This document shows, one piece after another, positions 30,357 to 37,014 of a DNA stretch of 37,020 nucleotides. The notes under the pieces are model-generated. The model saw nothing but the letters and a program-made list of their open reading frames with translations. It was not told the origin of the DNA and did not search any database. Position 1 is the first letter of the stretch; each line of letters opens with the position of its first letter. The stretch lies in the IMG/VR virus record IMGVR_UViG_3300025286_000053, positions 1 to 37,020 of that record; one strand, given 5' to 3'. Made by a program: the position numbers and the translations under genes. Origin of the DNA: a virus.

Positions 30357-30749
30357 ATGGAATATAATCAATATAATCAACAAGAATTAGATATAGCCGA
30401 CTTAGAAAATTACGCCGGTGAGCCATTGCCATATAAATTGGCCGAGAACATTAAGCCTATGGAAGGATCAAAGTATAAATCTATATTACCTAGCGGTTCG
30501 GAAGAGAGGAAAGCTATACCGATTTACTCCGGATGTATTAATTACTTTCCGCTGGCTTTAATTGAGGTTGCCAGGCTCAGTAAAAAAGGTAACGACCAGC
30601 ACAACCCAGGGCATCCACTACACTGGGACAGATCAAAATCAGGTGATGAACTCGACGCTTTAATGCGGCATTTAATCGAGGGCGATTGGGTGGCGGTAGC
30701 TTGGCGGGCCTTGGCACACTGCCAGAAAGAACTGGAGAAAAACCGATGA
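30357..30749 (+). CDS. DUF5664-like predicted nucleotide phosphohydrolase
   Basis: 130 residues. RKAIPIYSGCINYFPLALIEVARLSKKGNDQHNPGHPLHWDR followed by 'DALMRHLIEG' and 'AVAWRALAHCQKEL' matches the phage DUF5664/dATP-dGTP diphosphohydrolase-like pattern as I recall it: an N-terminal helix, a GNDQHN loop and an RHL...AHC helical pair. The enzyme would adjust dNTP pools or modify nucleotides. AAAGGAG precedes ATG 30357. Activity is inferred from the family, whose name is from memory. Confidence 0.62.
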   Translation: MEYNQYNQQELDIADLENYAGEPLPYKLAENIKPMEGSKYKSILPSGSEERKAIPIYSGCINYFPLALIEVARLSKKGNDQHNPGHPLHWDRSKSGDELDALMRHLIEGDWVAVAWRALAHCQKELEKNR

Positions 30750-30877
30750 CCTGTCAAAACTCGCTATGCACTCGGCCGGAACTGAAGAGAAAGCCGGAGC
30801 TCGATAAAATGGGATTGTTGTTTTACTGGTGCCCGAAATGCGAAAAAACTTACACGGAAAAGGAGAAAAGCAAATGA
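30746..30877 (+). CDS. Small zinc-ribbon protein
   Basis: 43 residues from ATG 30746 overlapping the previous stop (ATGA). C3 and C8 (TCQNSLC) and the pair in YWCPKCEKTY form a four-cysteine zinc ribbon. The tail is basic. It overlaps the next gene by four bases (ATGA). A DNA/RNA or protein-binding adaptor role is likely but undefined. Confidence 0.55.
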   Translation: MTCQNSLCTRPELKRKPELDKMGLLFYWCPKCEKTYTEKEKSK

Positions 30878-32796
30878 AAAAGAAAGATACGCTAACGCAA
30901 GAGGAGCTGGACTTAATGCCAGTTGTGAGAGAAGAATGGCTTGACCGACTATTGAACCCGGTTGGGATTGACCGAGAAAAATCAACAAAATGGGTTGAAT
31001 GGCTGTATGATTTTGGTGGATTGAAAAAACCTGCAATATTATTTGTCGATTCGCCAATGGCTGGGCAGTATACTTGTAATTTATTATCTAAACTTAATTT
31101 AGCTCAGGTTTTGGATCAGGTTAGGGATCAGGTTGGGGATCAGGTTGAGGATCAGATTATAACTCAGGTTGGGGATCAGGTTGGGGATCAGGTTGGGGAT
31201 CAGGTTGGGGCTCAGGTTGGGGCTCAGGTTAGGAATCAGGTTGTGCATCAGGTTGATCGTCAGGTTAGGGATCAGGTTAGGAATCAGATTTGGAATCAGG
31301 TTGGGGATCAGGTTTGGCGTCAGGTTTGGAATCAGGTTGGGAATCAGGTTTGGAATCAGGTTGAGGATCAGATTGAGGATCAGATTGATCGTCAGGTTGA
31401 GGATCAGGTTGAGACTCAGGTTGGGGTTCAGGTTGGGGTTCAGGTTTGGAATCAGGTTTGGAATCAGATTAGGGATCAGGTTGCGGATCAGGTTGAGGGT
31501 CAGGTTAGGGATCAGATTGAGGATCAGGTTGAGGATCAGGTTAGGAATCAGATTTGGAATAAGGTTGGGGATCAGGTTAGGGCTCAGGTTGAGGATCAGG
31601 TTTGGACTCAGGTTTTTGATCAGGTTATGACTCAGGTTGGGGATCAGGTTGGGGATCAGGTTAGGGCTCAGGTTGAGGATCAGATTGAGGATCAGATTGA
31701 GGATCAGGTTTGGGTTCAGGTTATGGATCAGGTTAGGCGTCAGATTGGGGTTCAGGTTGGGGTTCAGGTTTGGAATCAGGTTGAGGATCAGATTGGGGTT
31801 CAGGTTGGGGATCAGGTTAGGAATCAGATTTGGAATCAGGTTGGGGATCAGGTTTGGCGTCAGGTTTGGGATCAGATTGGGGTTCAGGTTGGGAATCAGG
31901 TTAGGAATCAGGTTGTGAGTCAGGTTGATCGTCAGGTTAGGGATCAGGTTGAGGATCAGGTTGTGAATCAGATTTGGAATCAGGTTAGGAATCAGGTTGT
32001 GGATCAGGTTGGGGTTCAGGTTAGGAATCAGGTTGATCGTCAGATTTGGAATCAGGTTGAGGATCAGGTTGGGGATCAGGTTAGGAATCAGGTTGGGGAT
32101 CAGGTTGGGGATCAGGTTTGGGATCAGGAATTAAAACACTACGGGACCGCTTGGAGGGCATCATGTTTTGATTTTAGCTGGTTAGCCTTTTATGAATATT
32201 TTCAGAGGGTAGGTATAGAGTATAAAGTCAGTAAAGAGTTTAATGAGTTCTTGAAATTTAAAGACTTAGGTATATTCGGAATGATACAGTTAGATGGATT
32301 ATGTGTCGTTTATGGTATGCCATCCAGTATACAAAGGGATTCTGATAATAACCTTCACTCTGATGATGGCTACGCTATTCAGTGGCCTGATGGTTATGGC
32401 ATTCACTTCATGCACGGAACCGCTGTACCTGAATATTTAGTAACAACCCCGGCAGATGAGTTAGATGTTAAACAGGTGCTGGCAGAGGGGAATGTAGATA
32501 TCAGAATTGAGGGTATGCGCAAACTGGGGACTGAAAAACTAGCGAAACATGGTAAGTTAATTGATAGCTATAAGAATTATTCAAAAAAAGATCATTACTG
32601 GTGGTATGCTTCAGAGTATGAGCTATACGACCTAAATTCAATCTATGAGGGTTTAGGGTTATGGCTTAAGATGAAACACCAAACTATAGAGCAATATTGC
32701 GTGGAGGGAGTTGAGAACTGTAAAACAATTCAAGACTGTTTAAACTATCGCAATAACAAGAATATGGATCAATACGAAACAATCAACATTAAGTAA
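30874..32796 (+). CDS. DUF6745-like protein with 85 tetrapeptide (QVxx) repeats
   Basis: 640 residues from ATG 30874 (AAAGGAG upstream, ATGA overlap). Residues 1-77 contain the opening EEWLDRLLNP...AILFVDSPMAGQYTCNLL. Residues 78-417 are 85 four-residue units of the form Q-[V/I]-x-x, where x-x favours G-D, W-N, R-N, E-D. Residues 418-640 contain YGTAWRASCFDFSWLAFYEYF, LHSDDGYAIQWPDGYGIHFMHG and VPEYLVTTP, which recall the C-terminal half of DUF6745 proteins: '.H...GPA..YPDG...Y..HG..VPE' with an 'N...R' element. I recall shorter QVxx runs in that family. Function is unknown; the protein is probably a long fibrous or helical spacer joining two globular ends. Confidence 0.72.
   Translation: MKKKDTLTQEELDLMPVVREEWLDRLLNPVGIDREKSTKWVEWLYDFGGLKKPAILFVDSPMAGQYTCNLLSKLNLAQVLDQVRDQVGDQVEDQIITQVGDQVGDQVGDQVGAQVGAQVRNQVVHQVDRQVRDQVRNQIWNQVGDQVWRQVWNQVGNQVWNQVEDQIEDQIDRQVEDQVETQVGVQVGVQVWNQVWNQIRDQVADQVEGQVRDQIEDQVEDQVRNQIWNKVGDQVRAQVEDQVWTQVFDQVMTQVGDQVGDQVRAQVEDQIEDQIEDQVWVQVMDQVRRQIGVQVGVQVWNQVEDQIGVQVGDQVRNQIWNQVGDQVWRQVWDQIGVQVGNQVRNQVVSQVDRQVRDQVEDQVVNQIWNQVRNQVVDQVGVQVRNQVDRQIWNQVEDQVGDQVRNQVGDQVGDQVWDQELKHYGTAWRASCFDFSWLAFYEYFQRVGIEYKVSKEFNEFLKFKDLGIFGMIQLDGLCVVYGMPSSIQRDSDNNLHSDDGYAIQWPDGYGIHFMHGTAVPEYLVTTPADELDVKQVLAEGNVDIRIEGMRKLGTEKLAKHGKLIDSYKNYSKKDHYWWYASEYELYDLNSIYEGLGLWLKMKHQTIEQYCVEGVENCKTIQDCLNYRNNKNMDQYETINIK
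31105..32124 (+). repeat. 12-bp tandem minisatellite, 85 phased units
   Basis: Eighty-five consecutive units of consensus CAGGTTGGGGAT occupy exactly 1020 bp with no frame slip. Variation is concentrated at the third and fourth codon. About 42 GATC sites arise, 38 from GAT-CAG junctions and four from GTT-GAT-CGT units. Because the unit is a multiple of three, other frames stay open as well (repeated GIRL or RFGIRL-type peptides); these are artefacts. Blocks such as VRNQIWNQVGDQVWRQVW recur (units 14-19 and 59-64), showing larger internal duplications. Confidence 0.97.
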
Positions 32797-32807
32797 GGAG
32801 AAAACAA

Positions 32808-33161
32808 ATGAATAAACTAAAACACTTTGCACACGGTGAGTGCAATCTATTCGAGACTGCGGAACTGCCAAGAGGAGCTAAGAAAGTTACTGAGTACCAA
32901 ACGGCAAAAGGGCTGTATGTATTGGCTGACTCTGAAACACTGAATAATTATCATGTGATTGAGAATACCGACTATGAACAGTTTATTGATTTCTATGAGG
33001 TGGATGGTAAAACCTTTATTAAGGCTGAAAAACCCTTTGAGGTGCGCTGCTTAAACCTGGGCAGGCATGAGCGGATAACCATACCGGCTGGAATATGGGA
33101 AAAGACCATTGCTCAGGAGTTTGACCCGTACAGTCAGTTAAAGCGTGAAGTAGCAGATTAA
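32808..33161 (+). CDS. Partner gene of the DUF6745-like protein
   Basis: 117 residues, with AAGGAG upstream. The pattern FAHGECNLFETAELPRGAKKV, VLADSETLNNYHVIE, YEVDGKTF, EVRCLNLGRHERITIPAGIWE and 'AQEFDPYSQLKREVAD' matches a small family I remember lying beside DUF6745 proteins in bacteria and phages ('HGD...LADSET.GN.HVI...H..I.LP.G...'). It looks like a small double-psi/cupin-like beta fold with conserved His. It follows the repeat protein by 11 bases, so the two form a likely functional pair. Confidence 0.6.
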   Translation: MNKLKHFAHGECNLFETAELPRGAKKVTEYQTAKGLYVLADSETLNNYHVIENTDYEQFIDFYEVDGKTFIKAEKPFEVRCLNLGRHERITIPAGIWEKTIAQEFDPYSQLKREVAD

Positions 33162-33349
33162 TGACTGAAATCATAGAAATCACAGTGCCAAGCTTCCCGG
33201 GGTATAAGTACACCGGGGAGTATCGGATGGCTCAACCTGGAGAGATTTTTATAAGCGCTTTTGATCGCGATACGATACAGAGGATGGAGGGGGGAGAGAG
33301 CCCGGCTAAGGTTTTAATAGTAGAGGAGATAAAGAATGAGCGCAAATAA
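33161..33349 (+). CDS. Small protein of unknown function
   Basis: 62 residues, ATG overlapping the previous stop (TAATG). Segment VPSFPGYKYTGEYRMAQPGE is a short strand-turn motif; the C-terminus is charged (VLIVEEIKNERK). It overlaps the phosphatase start by 14 bases. Part of the same operon; no family is recognised with confidence. Confidence 0.5.
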   Translation: MTEIIEITVPSFPGYKYTGEYRMAQPGEIFISAFDRDTIQRMEGGESPAKVLIVEEIKNERK

Positions 33350-34211
33350 AATAAAGAAATATCAAACGCTGCTGAAGTACTGCCAGACGCAGACGCAAAG
33401 GGATTATATTAATGCCTTGATTGAAACGCCTAACCACAAAAAAGTAGCGAAGGGGTTCGGGGTTTCGGAGAGATCGGTGGGTTATGCCTTGGCTCAGGTT
33501 AAAAAGCATGCAGGCCGTTTGTCAGATACTAACACAAAGATCGTGGGCATAATAGGGGATACTCACCTCCCTTATGAGCTTGATGGATACATAAGTTGGC
33601 TCCAGGGTGTATTTAAACGTGAGAGGGTTGATTATGTTGTTCATATAGGCGATTTATTCGACCACCACGCTTTAAGCTTCCATGACTCTGAGCCTGCGTT
33701 AAAAGGGGCTTACGGTGAGTATATAGATGCATTGAAACATTTGCAGCCTTGGAAGGATGCATTCCCTCAGATGACGATCATTTCTGGGAACCACGATAAA
33801 ATACCAGCAAGGCAGATGTCTAAACTGGGTATTAACCCCTCCAGGTGGATGCGGCCGCTATCAGATGTTTATGAGTTTCCGCCGGGATGGTGCGAGGTTG
33901 AGGAAATAGTCATTGATGGGGTTATGTATCACCATGGTCATACTGCGATGGGTGTAAACGGATTCAGGAATGATGCTAAAAACCGGATGCAGAATTGTGT
34001 CAGTGGTCATGCACATGGTAATTTAGGCGTATCATGGACATCCAGTCATCACAGGGCTGTGTGGGGTATGGCTGTAGGTTGTGGAATTGATAATAATAAA
34101 ATGGCGTTTGCATATGGTAGACACTTTAAACACAAACCCATGGTAGGCTGCGGTGTTGTTAAATACGGGAAATATCCTATGCCGTTTGCAATGGATTTAG
34201 GAGAGGCATAA
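33336..34211 (+). CDS. Metallophosphatase with N-terminal HTH
   Basis: 291 residues. An HTH-like N-terminus (residues 20-56: DYINALIETPNHKKVAKGFGVSERSVGYAL) precedes a calcineurin-like phosphoesterase: GDTH (74-77), HIGDLFDH (103-110), GNHD (151-154), HGHT (200-203) and GHAH (224-227), all metal-binding motifs present in order. It may act on nucleic acid ends or nucleotides, and the HTH suggests DNA contact. GAGGAGAT precedes ATG 33336. Similar fusions occur in many phages, generally without proven substrate. Confidence 0.8.
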   Translation: MSANKIKKYQTLLKYCQTQTQRDYINALIETPNHKKVAKGFGVSERSVGYALAQVKKHAGRLSDTNTKIVGIIGDTHLPYELDGYISWLQGVFKRERVDYVVHIGDLFDHHALSFHDSEPALKGAYGEYIDALKHLQPWKDAFPQMTIISGNHDKIPARQMSKLGINPSRWMRPLSDVYEFPPGWCEVEEIVIDGVMYHHGHTAMGVNGFRNDAKNRMQNCVSGHAHGNLGVSWTSSHHRAVWGMAVGCGIDNNKMAFAYGRHFKHKPMVGCGVVKYGKYPMPFAMDLGEA

Positions 34212-34214
34212 ACT

Positions 34215-34727
34215 ATGGGCAAGATTTGGACAATAATTAAAGTTTTAGCTTTAATCGGAATATGTGTTTGCTCTTATATTTATGGGCAAGAGATTAAATA
34301 TTCTGTACAGGAAAAGCTGTTAAATTCTTTAATAAATATCGCTGGAATCATTTTTGGAGTTATGGGGCTGTGGCTGGGCCTTATATATCCAGAAAAGTTT
34401 AAGTCTCTATTCAAACCAAAATCAGAGAATAAGAACGATGCCGGTTTAGATGATATAGATAAAATCTTATCTGCAATAGTTTATTCAACTCTAATAATAG
34501 TTACATCTCTGAATGTGTTATTGCTGGCTCCGCTATTAAAAGAAGTTGATTTCCTAACGGCCAATAAAGAGATCTTACGAGGCTGTTTATATACATTAAT
34601 GACCTTTTTATCTCTTATGCAGTTATGGAGTTTATTGATGATTATATGGAATGCCAGTTCTCTGAGATCAAACTTGATATTAGAGAAGAAGAAAAAGGAA
34701 ATTGCTGACCGTTTAGGAGAGGTATAA
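34215..34727 (+). CDS. Four-helix membrane protein of unknown function
   Basis: 170 residues, four hydrophobic spans: about 5-25 (WTIIKVLALIGICVCSYIYG), 38-58 (LINIAGIIFGVMGLWLGLIY), 85-107 and 124-146, with a charged cytoplasmic loop (PKSENKNDAGLDDIDK) and a basic end (EKKKKEIADRL). It starts four bases after the phosphatase stop. The region from here to 36213 is more AT-rich than its neighbours by eye, suggesting recent acquisition. A superinfection-exclusion or anti-defence role is possible only. Confidence 0.6.
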   Translation: MGKIWTIIKVLALIGICVCSYIYGQEIKYSVQEKLLNSLINIAGIIFGVMGLWLGLIYPEKFKSLFKPKSENKNDAGLDDIDKILSAIVYSTLIIVTSLNVLLLAPLLKEVDFLTANKEILRGCLYTLMTFLSLMQLWSLLMIIWNASSLRSNLILEKKKKEIADRLGEV

Positions 34728-34754
34728 AAAATAAACCAGAAGGAGAAACGAAAA

Positions 34755-35039
34755 ATGAACAGAAGCGAAGCAGAAATAATAGAAGAAATATTCAGACTTG
34801 GATATTACCAAACAAGTAACGTCATGGGCAAGAGAAAAGAGCAGGCGATAATTAGCGTAGTCAAACAATTCTTTATGGTCTGTAATCTAATACACATTTA
34901 CAAAAAAAGTCCTGAACTTGACTATGAAATGATTGTTATTCAACCTCAATCAGAAAGCTATCACCCAGAACCTGAAATAGGAAAAAGAATTACTATTGAT
35001 GATTTTGTCAGCTTAGTTGAAAGACCGGAAAAAGACTGA
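34755..35039 (+). CDS. Hypothetical protein
   Basis: 94 residues with AGAAGGAGAAACG upstream of ATG 34755. Residues 1-45 are helical (SEAEIIEEIFRLGYY, KEQAIISVVKQFF), the rest mixed. The stop overlaps the next ATG by one base (TGATG). No family recognised. Confidence 0.55.
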   Translation: MNRSEAEIIEEIFRLGYYQTSNVMGKRKEQAIISVVKQFFMVCNLIHIYKKSPELDYEMIVIQPQSESYHPEPEIGKRITIDDFVSLVERPEKD

Positions 35040-35122
35040 TGAAAAAGCAATGTACGAGCTTGGAGATGAGTGATAGATATATTGTGCATTTCTCATGCGG
35101 TGCACTAAAGGATTTAAAATGA
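35039..35122 (+). CDS. Small ORF before second methyltransferase
   Basis: 27 residues (MKKQCTSLEMSDRYIVHFSC to ...LKDLK). The ATG overlaps the previous stop (TGATG), and its TGA overlaps the methyltransferase ATG 35119 (ATGA). Overlap on both sides supports translation, at least as a coupling device. It has two cysteines but is too short to assign. Confidence 0.4.
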   Translation: MKKQCTSLEMSDRYIVHFSCGALKDLK

Positions 35123-36213
35123 AATTTAATTATGAATGGAATATTTCTGATAAATACCCTGCCTCCGGAATTGAAAAACATGGATCAACAGTTTTTTCCT
35201 GCTTCTCTTGTGGTGGCGGTTCATCAATGGGTTACAAACTAGCTGGCTATGATGTTATAGGAAATAATGAAATAGATCCTAAAATGATGAAAATTTATAG
35301 GGAAAACCATAAACCTGAATTTAGTTATTTAGAACCAATTCAAACATTTAAATTGAGGAAAGATTTACCTGATAAATTATACAATTTGGATATTCTTGAT
35401 GGTTCACCGCCTTGTTCATCATTTTCAATGGCTGGCAACAGGGAAAAAGACTGGGGAAAAGAAAAGAAATTTAGAGAGGGACAATCTGAGCAGATTTTAG
35501 ATAGATTGTTTTTTGATTTTCTTGACCTTGCTGAACTTTTGAAGCCAAAAGCAATAGTTGCAGAAAATGTAAAAGGAATGCTTTTAGGTGATGCAAAAGC
35601 ATATGTAAATGAAATACTTATAAGATTTGAGCAAATTGGTTATTTTGTGGATTATAAGCTGCTTGATGCTTCAAAAATGGGAGTGCCGCAAAAAAGAGAA
35701 AGAGTATTTTTTACAGCAATTAGAGAAGATATCTACAAAGGTGGTTTTACTGATTTATTTGGTAGGCAGCCTTTGCTTGATTTACATTTCACAGAGAACG
35801 AAATCAAGTTCAAAAATGTAAGAGATTCAAAAAATTATGAAAATAAATTATCAGATTTCTATACTGAACTCTGGTCTCAAAGAGAAGATTCTGACAAGGA
35901 CTTTTCATGTATAAATGGCCGTGTAAGGAATAAGCCGAATACAGGATTCGGATGCACATTTGTGAAATCTGAAAATGTGTGCGGCACACTCACATCACAT
36001 AAAGATTGCTATTGTGATTTTGAGGAGGGTAGATATTTAAGTGAGTTAGAATGGAAAAGAATAGGTTCATTTCCTAAGGACTATAATTTTCTAGATAACC
36101 AACCTCAATATGTAATCGGCATGTCAGTTCCTCCTGTGATGATGGCACAAGTTTCACACAGAATTTACACCGAATGGTTAAAGCCTATTCATGAATGGGA
36201 GGGAAGATTATGA
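35119..36213 (+). CDS. Second C5-cytosine DNA methyltransferase
   Basis: 364 residues from ATG 35119 (upstream starts are inside the 27-codon ORF). Motif I FSCFSCGGGSSMG (26-38), E51 in NEID, motif IV SPPCSSFS (catalytic C99), motif VI ENV (149-151), motif VIII QKRERVFF (191-198), a target region with GRVRNKPNTGFGCTF and a C-terminal 'VIGMSVPP' motif X make a full enzyme. It differs clearly from the Dcm-like gene at 29362 and is more AT-rich by eye (many AAA, GAA and TTT codons), so probably of separate origin. It would provide a second methylation specificity. Confidence 0.87.
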   Translation: MKFNYEWNISDKYPASGIEKHGSTVFSCFSCGGGSSMGYKLAGYDVIGNNEIDPKMMKIYRENHKPEFSYLEPIQTFKLRKDLPDKLYNLDILDGSPPCSSFSMAGNREKDWGKEKKFREGQSEQILDRLFFDFLDLAELLKPKAIVAENVKGMLLGDAKAYVNEILIRFEQIGYFVDYKLLDASKMGVPQKRERVFFTAIREDIYKGGFTDLFGRQPLLDLHFTENEIKFKNVRDSKNYENKLSDFYTELWSQREDSDKDFSCINGRVRNKPNTGFGCTFVKSENVCGTLTSHKDCYCDFEEGRYLSELEWKRIGSFPKDYNFLDNQPQYVIGMSVPPVMMAQVSHRIYTEWLKPIHEWEGRL

Positions 36214-36237
36214 ACAAATTTAGAAGGATGGAAAACG

Positions 36238-36420
36238 ATGGATGACATAGACCGTAGAGAAAAGACTAGTGAGAATAAGATTAATACACGCTTTACAAGA
36301 GGAGGTAAAGGGGACGCTAATAGGACAACACAGGCAGAGTATGAGGCGGGAGTCGTGTGGTGTGTACATGGTAGGTTTAAAGATAAATGTGATAAGTGTA
36401 AGAAAAGGAGAAAGAAGTGA
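36238..36420 (+). CDS. Small basic protein with Cys pair
   Basis: 60 residues, ATG 36238 preceded by AGAAGGATGG. C42 in WCVHGR and the CDKC pair near the end (KCDKCKKRRKK) may bind zinc. The final residues are strongly basic. Its stop overlaps the next GTG (GTGA). It may bind nucleic acid; no family recognised. Confidence 0.5.
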   Translation: MDDIDRREKTSENKINTRFTRGGKGDANRTTQAEYEAGVVWCVHGRFKDKCDKCKKRRKK

Positions 36421-36584
36421 ATAGAAGTGATCGACGCACTAAAGCAACTAAGGGTCAAGTAATGCAGACCGCTAAGGATACAGCGCAGTTAATTGGCGTG
36501 GTTAAGATACTAGTTGAGAAGATGGACCAGTTAGAGCAGAGGGTTAAGGCGTTAGAGCCACTCAAAAAAGGAGAAAAGAGATGA
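36417..36584 (+). CDS. Small coiled-coil protein
   Basis: 55 residues, GTG start overlapping the previous stop, with AAAAGGAG upstream and stop overlapping the next ATG (ATGA). Residues 25-50 form a coiled coil (LIGVVKILVEKMDQLEQRVKALEPL). Basic N- and C-termini. Overlaps on both sides support a real gene; function unknown. Confidence 0.6.
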   Translation: MNRSDRRTKATKGQVMQTAKDTAQLIGVVKILVEKMDQLEQRVKALEPLKKGEKR

Positions 36585-36775
36585 GGGGAATAACAAAATC
36601 ATACACAATTTGGTGCGCCAGCTGTGCTAAACGGGAGCATTGGTCAGGATTCAAGAATAAAAAGGCTTTTGTTAGCGACAGATTAGACTCTGGGGATTGG
36701 CTCAGGTTTATGGGTGAATTCTACTGCAAGGAATGCATCACATTAGAACACTTGATCTGTCCTATACAGCTGTAG
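36581..36775 (+). CDS. Small zinc-ribbon protein
   Basis: 64 residues. WCASC (12-16) and YCKEC near residue 50 form a four-cysteine zinc ribbon. AAAGGAG precedes the ATG. It is the last clear gene of the rightward operon, followed by an AT-rich non-coding stretch. Probably a nucleic-acid or protein-binding adaptor. Confidence 0.55.
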   Translation: MRGITKSYTIWCASCAKREHWSGFKNKKAFVSDRLDSGDWLRFMGEFYCKECITLEHLICPIQL

Positions 36776-36798
36776 ATGATATTGATTTTTGTATAAAT

Positions 36799-36824
36799 GT
36801 TGATACTTTTATATATCAATCAAC
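36799..36824. promoter_or_regulatory. AT-rich palindrome, possible operator
   Basis: TTGATA (36800-36805) and TATCAA (36814-36819) are an exact inverted repeat with an 8-base AT spacer; GTTGAT/ATCAATCAAC extends it imperfectly. The same GTTGATA core recurs at 36948-36954. The stretch 36776-36960 is very AT-rich with a TATATATATA run near 36910, and could be a control or replication region. No strong promoter is visible. Confidence 0.35.
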
Positions 36825-36836
36825 AAATAGAGTAAA

Positions 36837-36899
36837 ATGAGTAAGACAGAGAAAATAATACTAAAGTACTTTGAAGATAATCCTGGGGTCCATGCATAG
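36837..36899 (+). pseudogene. Short ORF, truncated by an amber codon
   Basis: ATG 36837 opens 20 codons (MSKTEKIILKYFEDNPGVHA), resembling the first helix of a winged-helix protein. TAG 36897-36899 ends it, but the same frame stays open for 21 more codons to TGA 36963-36965 inside the 32-bp repeat. No clear ribosome site (AGAGTAAA). It may be the remnant of a small regulator or just AT-rich chance. Confidence 0.3.
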
Positions 36900-36954
36900 T
36901 ACATAATGTATATATATACAAATAGTATTATACTTAATTTAGAGAGGTTGATAT

Positions 36955-36986
36955 ATCCGCCTTGAGTACAAGTACACCCTCCATGA
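36955..36986 (+). repeat. 32-bp exact repeat, right copy
   Basis: Identical over all 32 positions to 2532-2563. Here it is not part of a recognisable gene; it lies at the edge of the AT-rich end of the window and is followed by a hairpin. A chance match of this length in 37 kb is negligible. It may be a recombination scar, a captured spacer-sized fragment, or an assembly junction. Confidence 0.95.
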
Positions 36987-36988
36987 AA

Positions 36989-37014
36989 GGATTTTTCCCC
37001 ATTTCAAAAAATCC
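36989..37014. terminator. Hairpin at the right end of the window
   Basis: GGATTTTT (36989-36996) and AAAAATCC (37007-37014) form an 8-bp stem with a 10-base loop. It is symmetrical enough to act on either strand, but no T-run follows on the + strand. It starts two bases after the 32-bp repeat. It could be a terminator, a packaging-related site, or the edge of unrelated sequence. Confidence 0.35.

Noticed and set aside
30829-30873. Upstream extension of the repeat protein to 30829
   Set aside because: It lies within the zinc-ribbon gene; ATG 30874 has AAAGGAG and the ATGA overlap.
31169-31918. Two further forward frames (GIRLGIRL-type proteins) within the tandem repeat
   Set aside because: A 12-bp unit keeps all forward frames open by periodicity. 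These lack ribosome sites and flanking domains, so only the QVxx frame is accepted.
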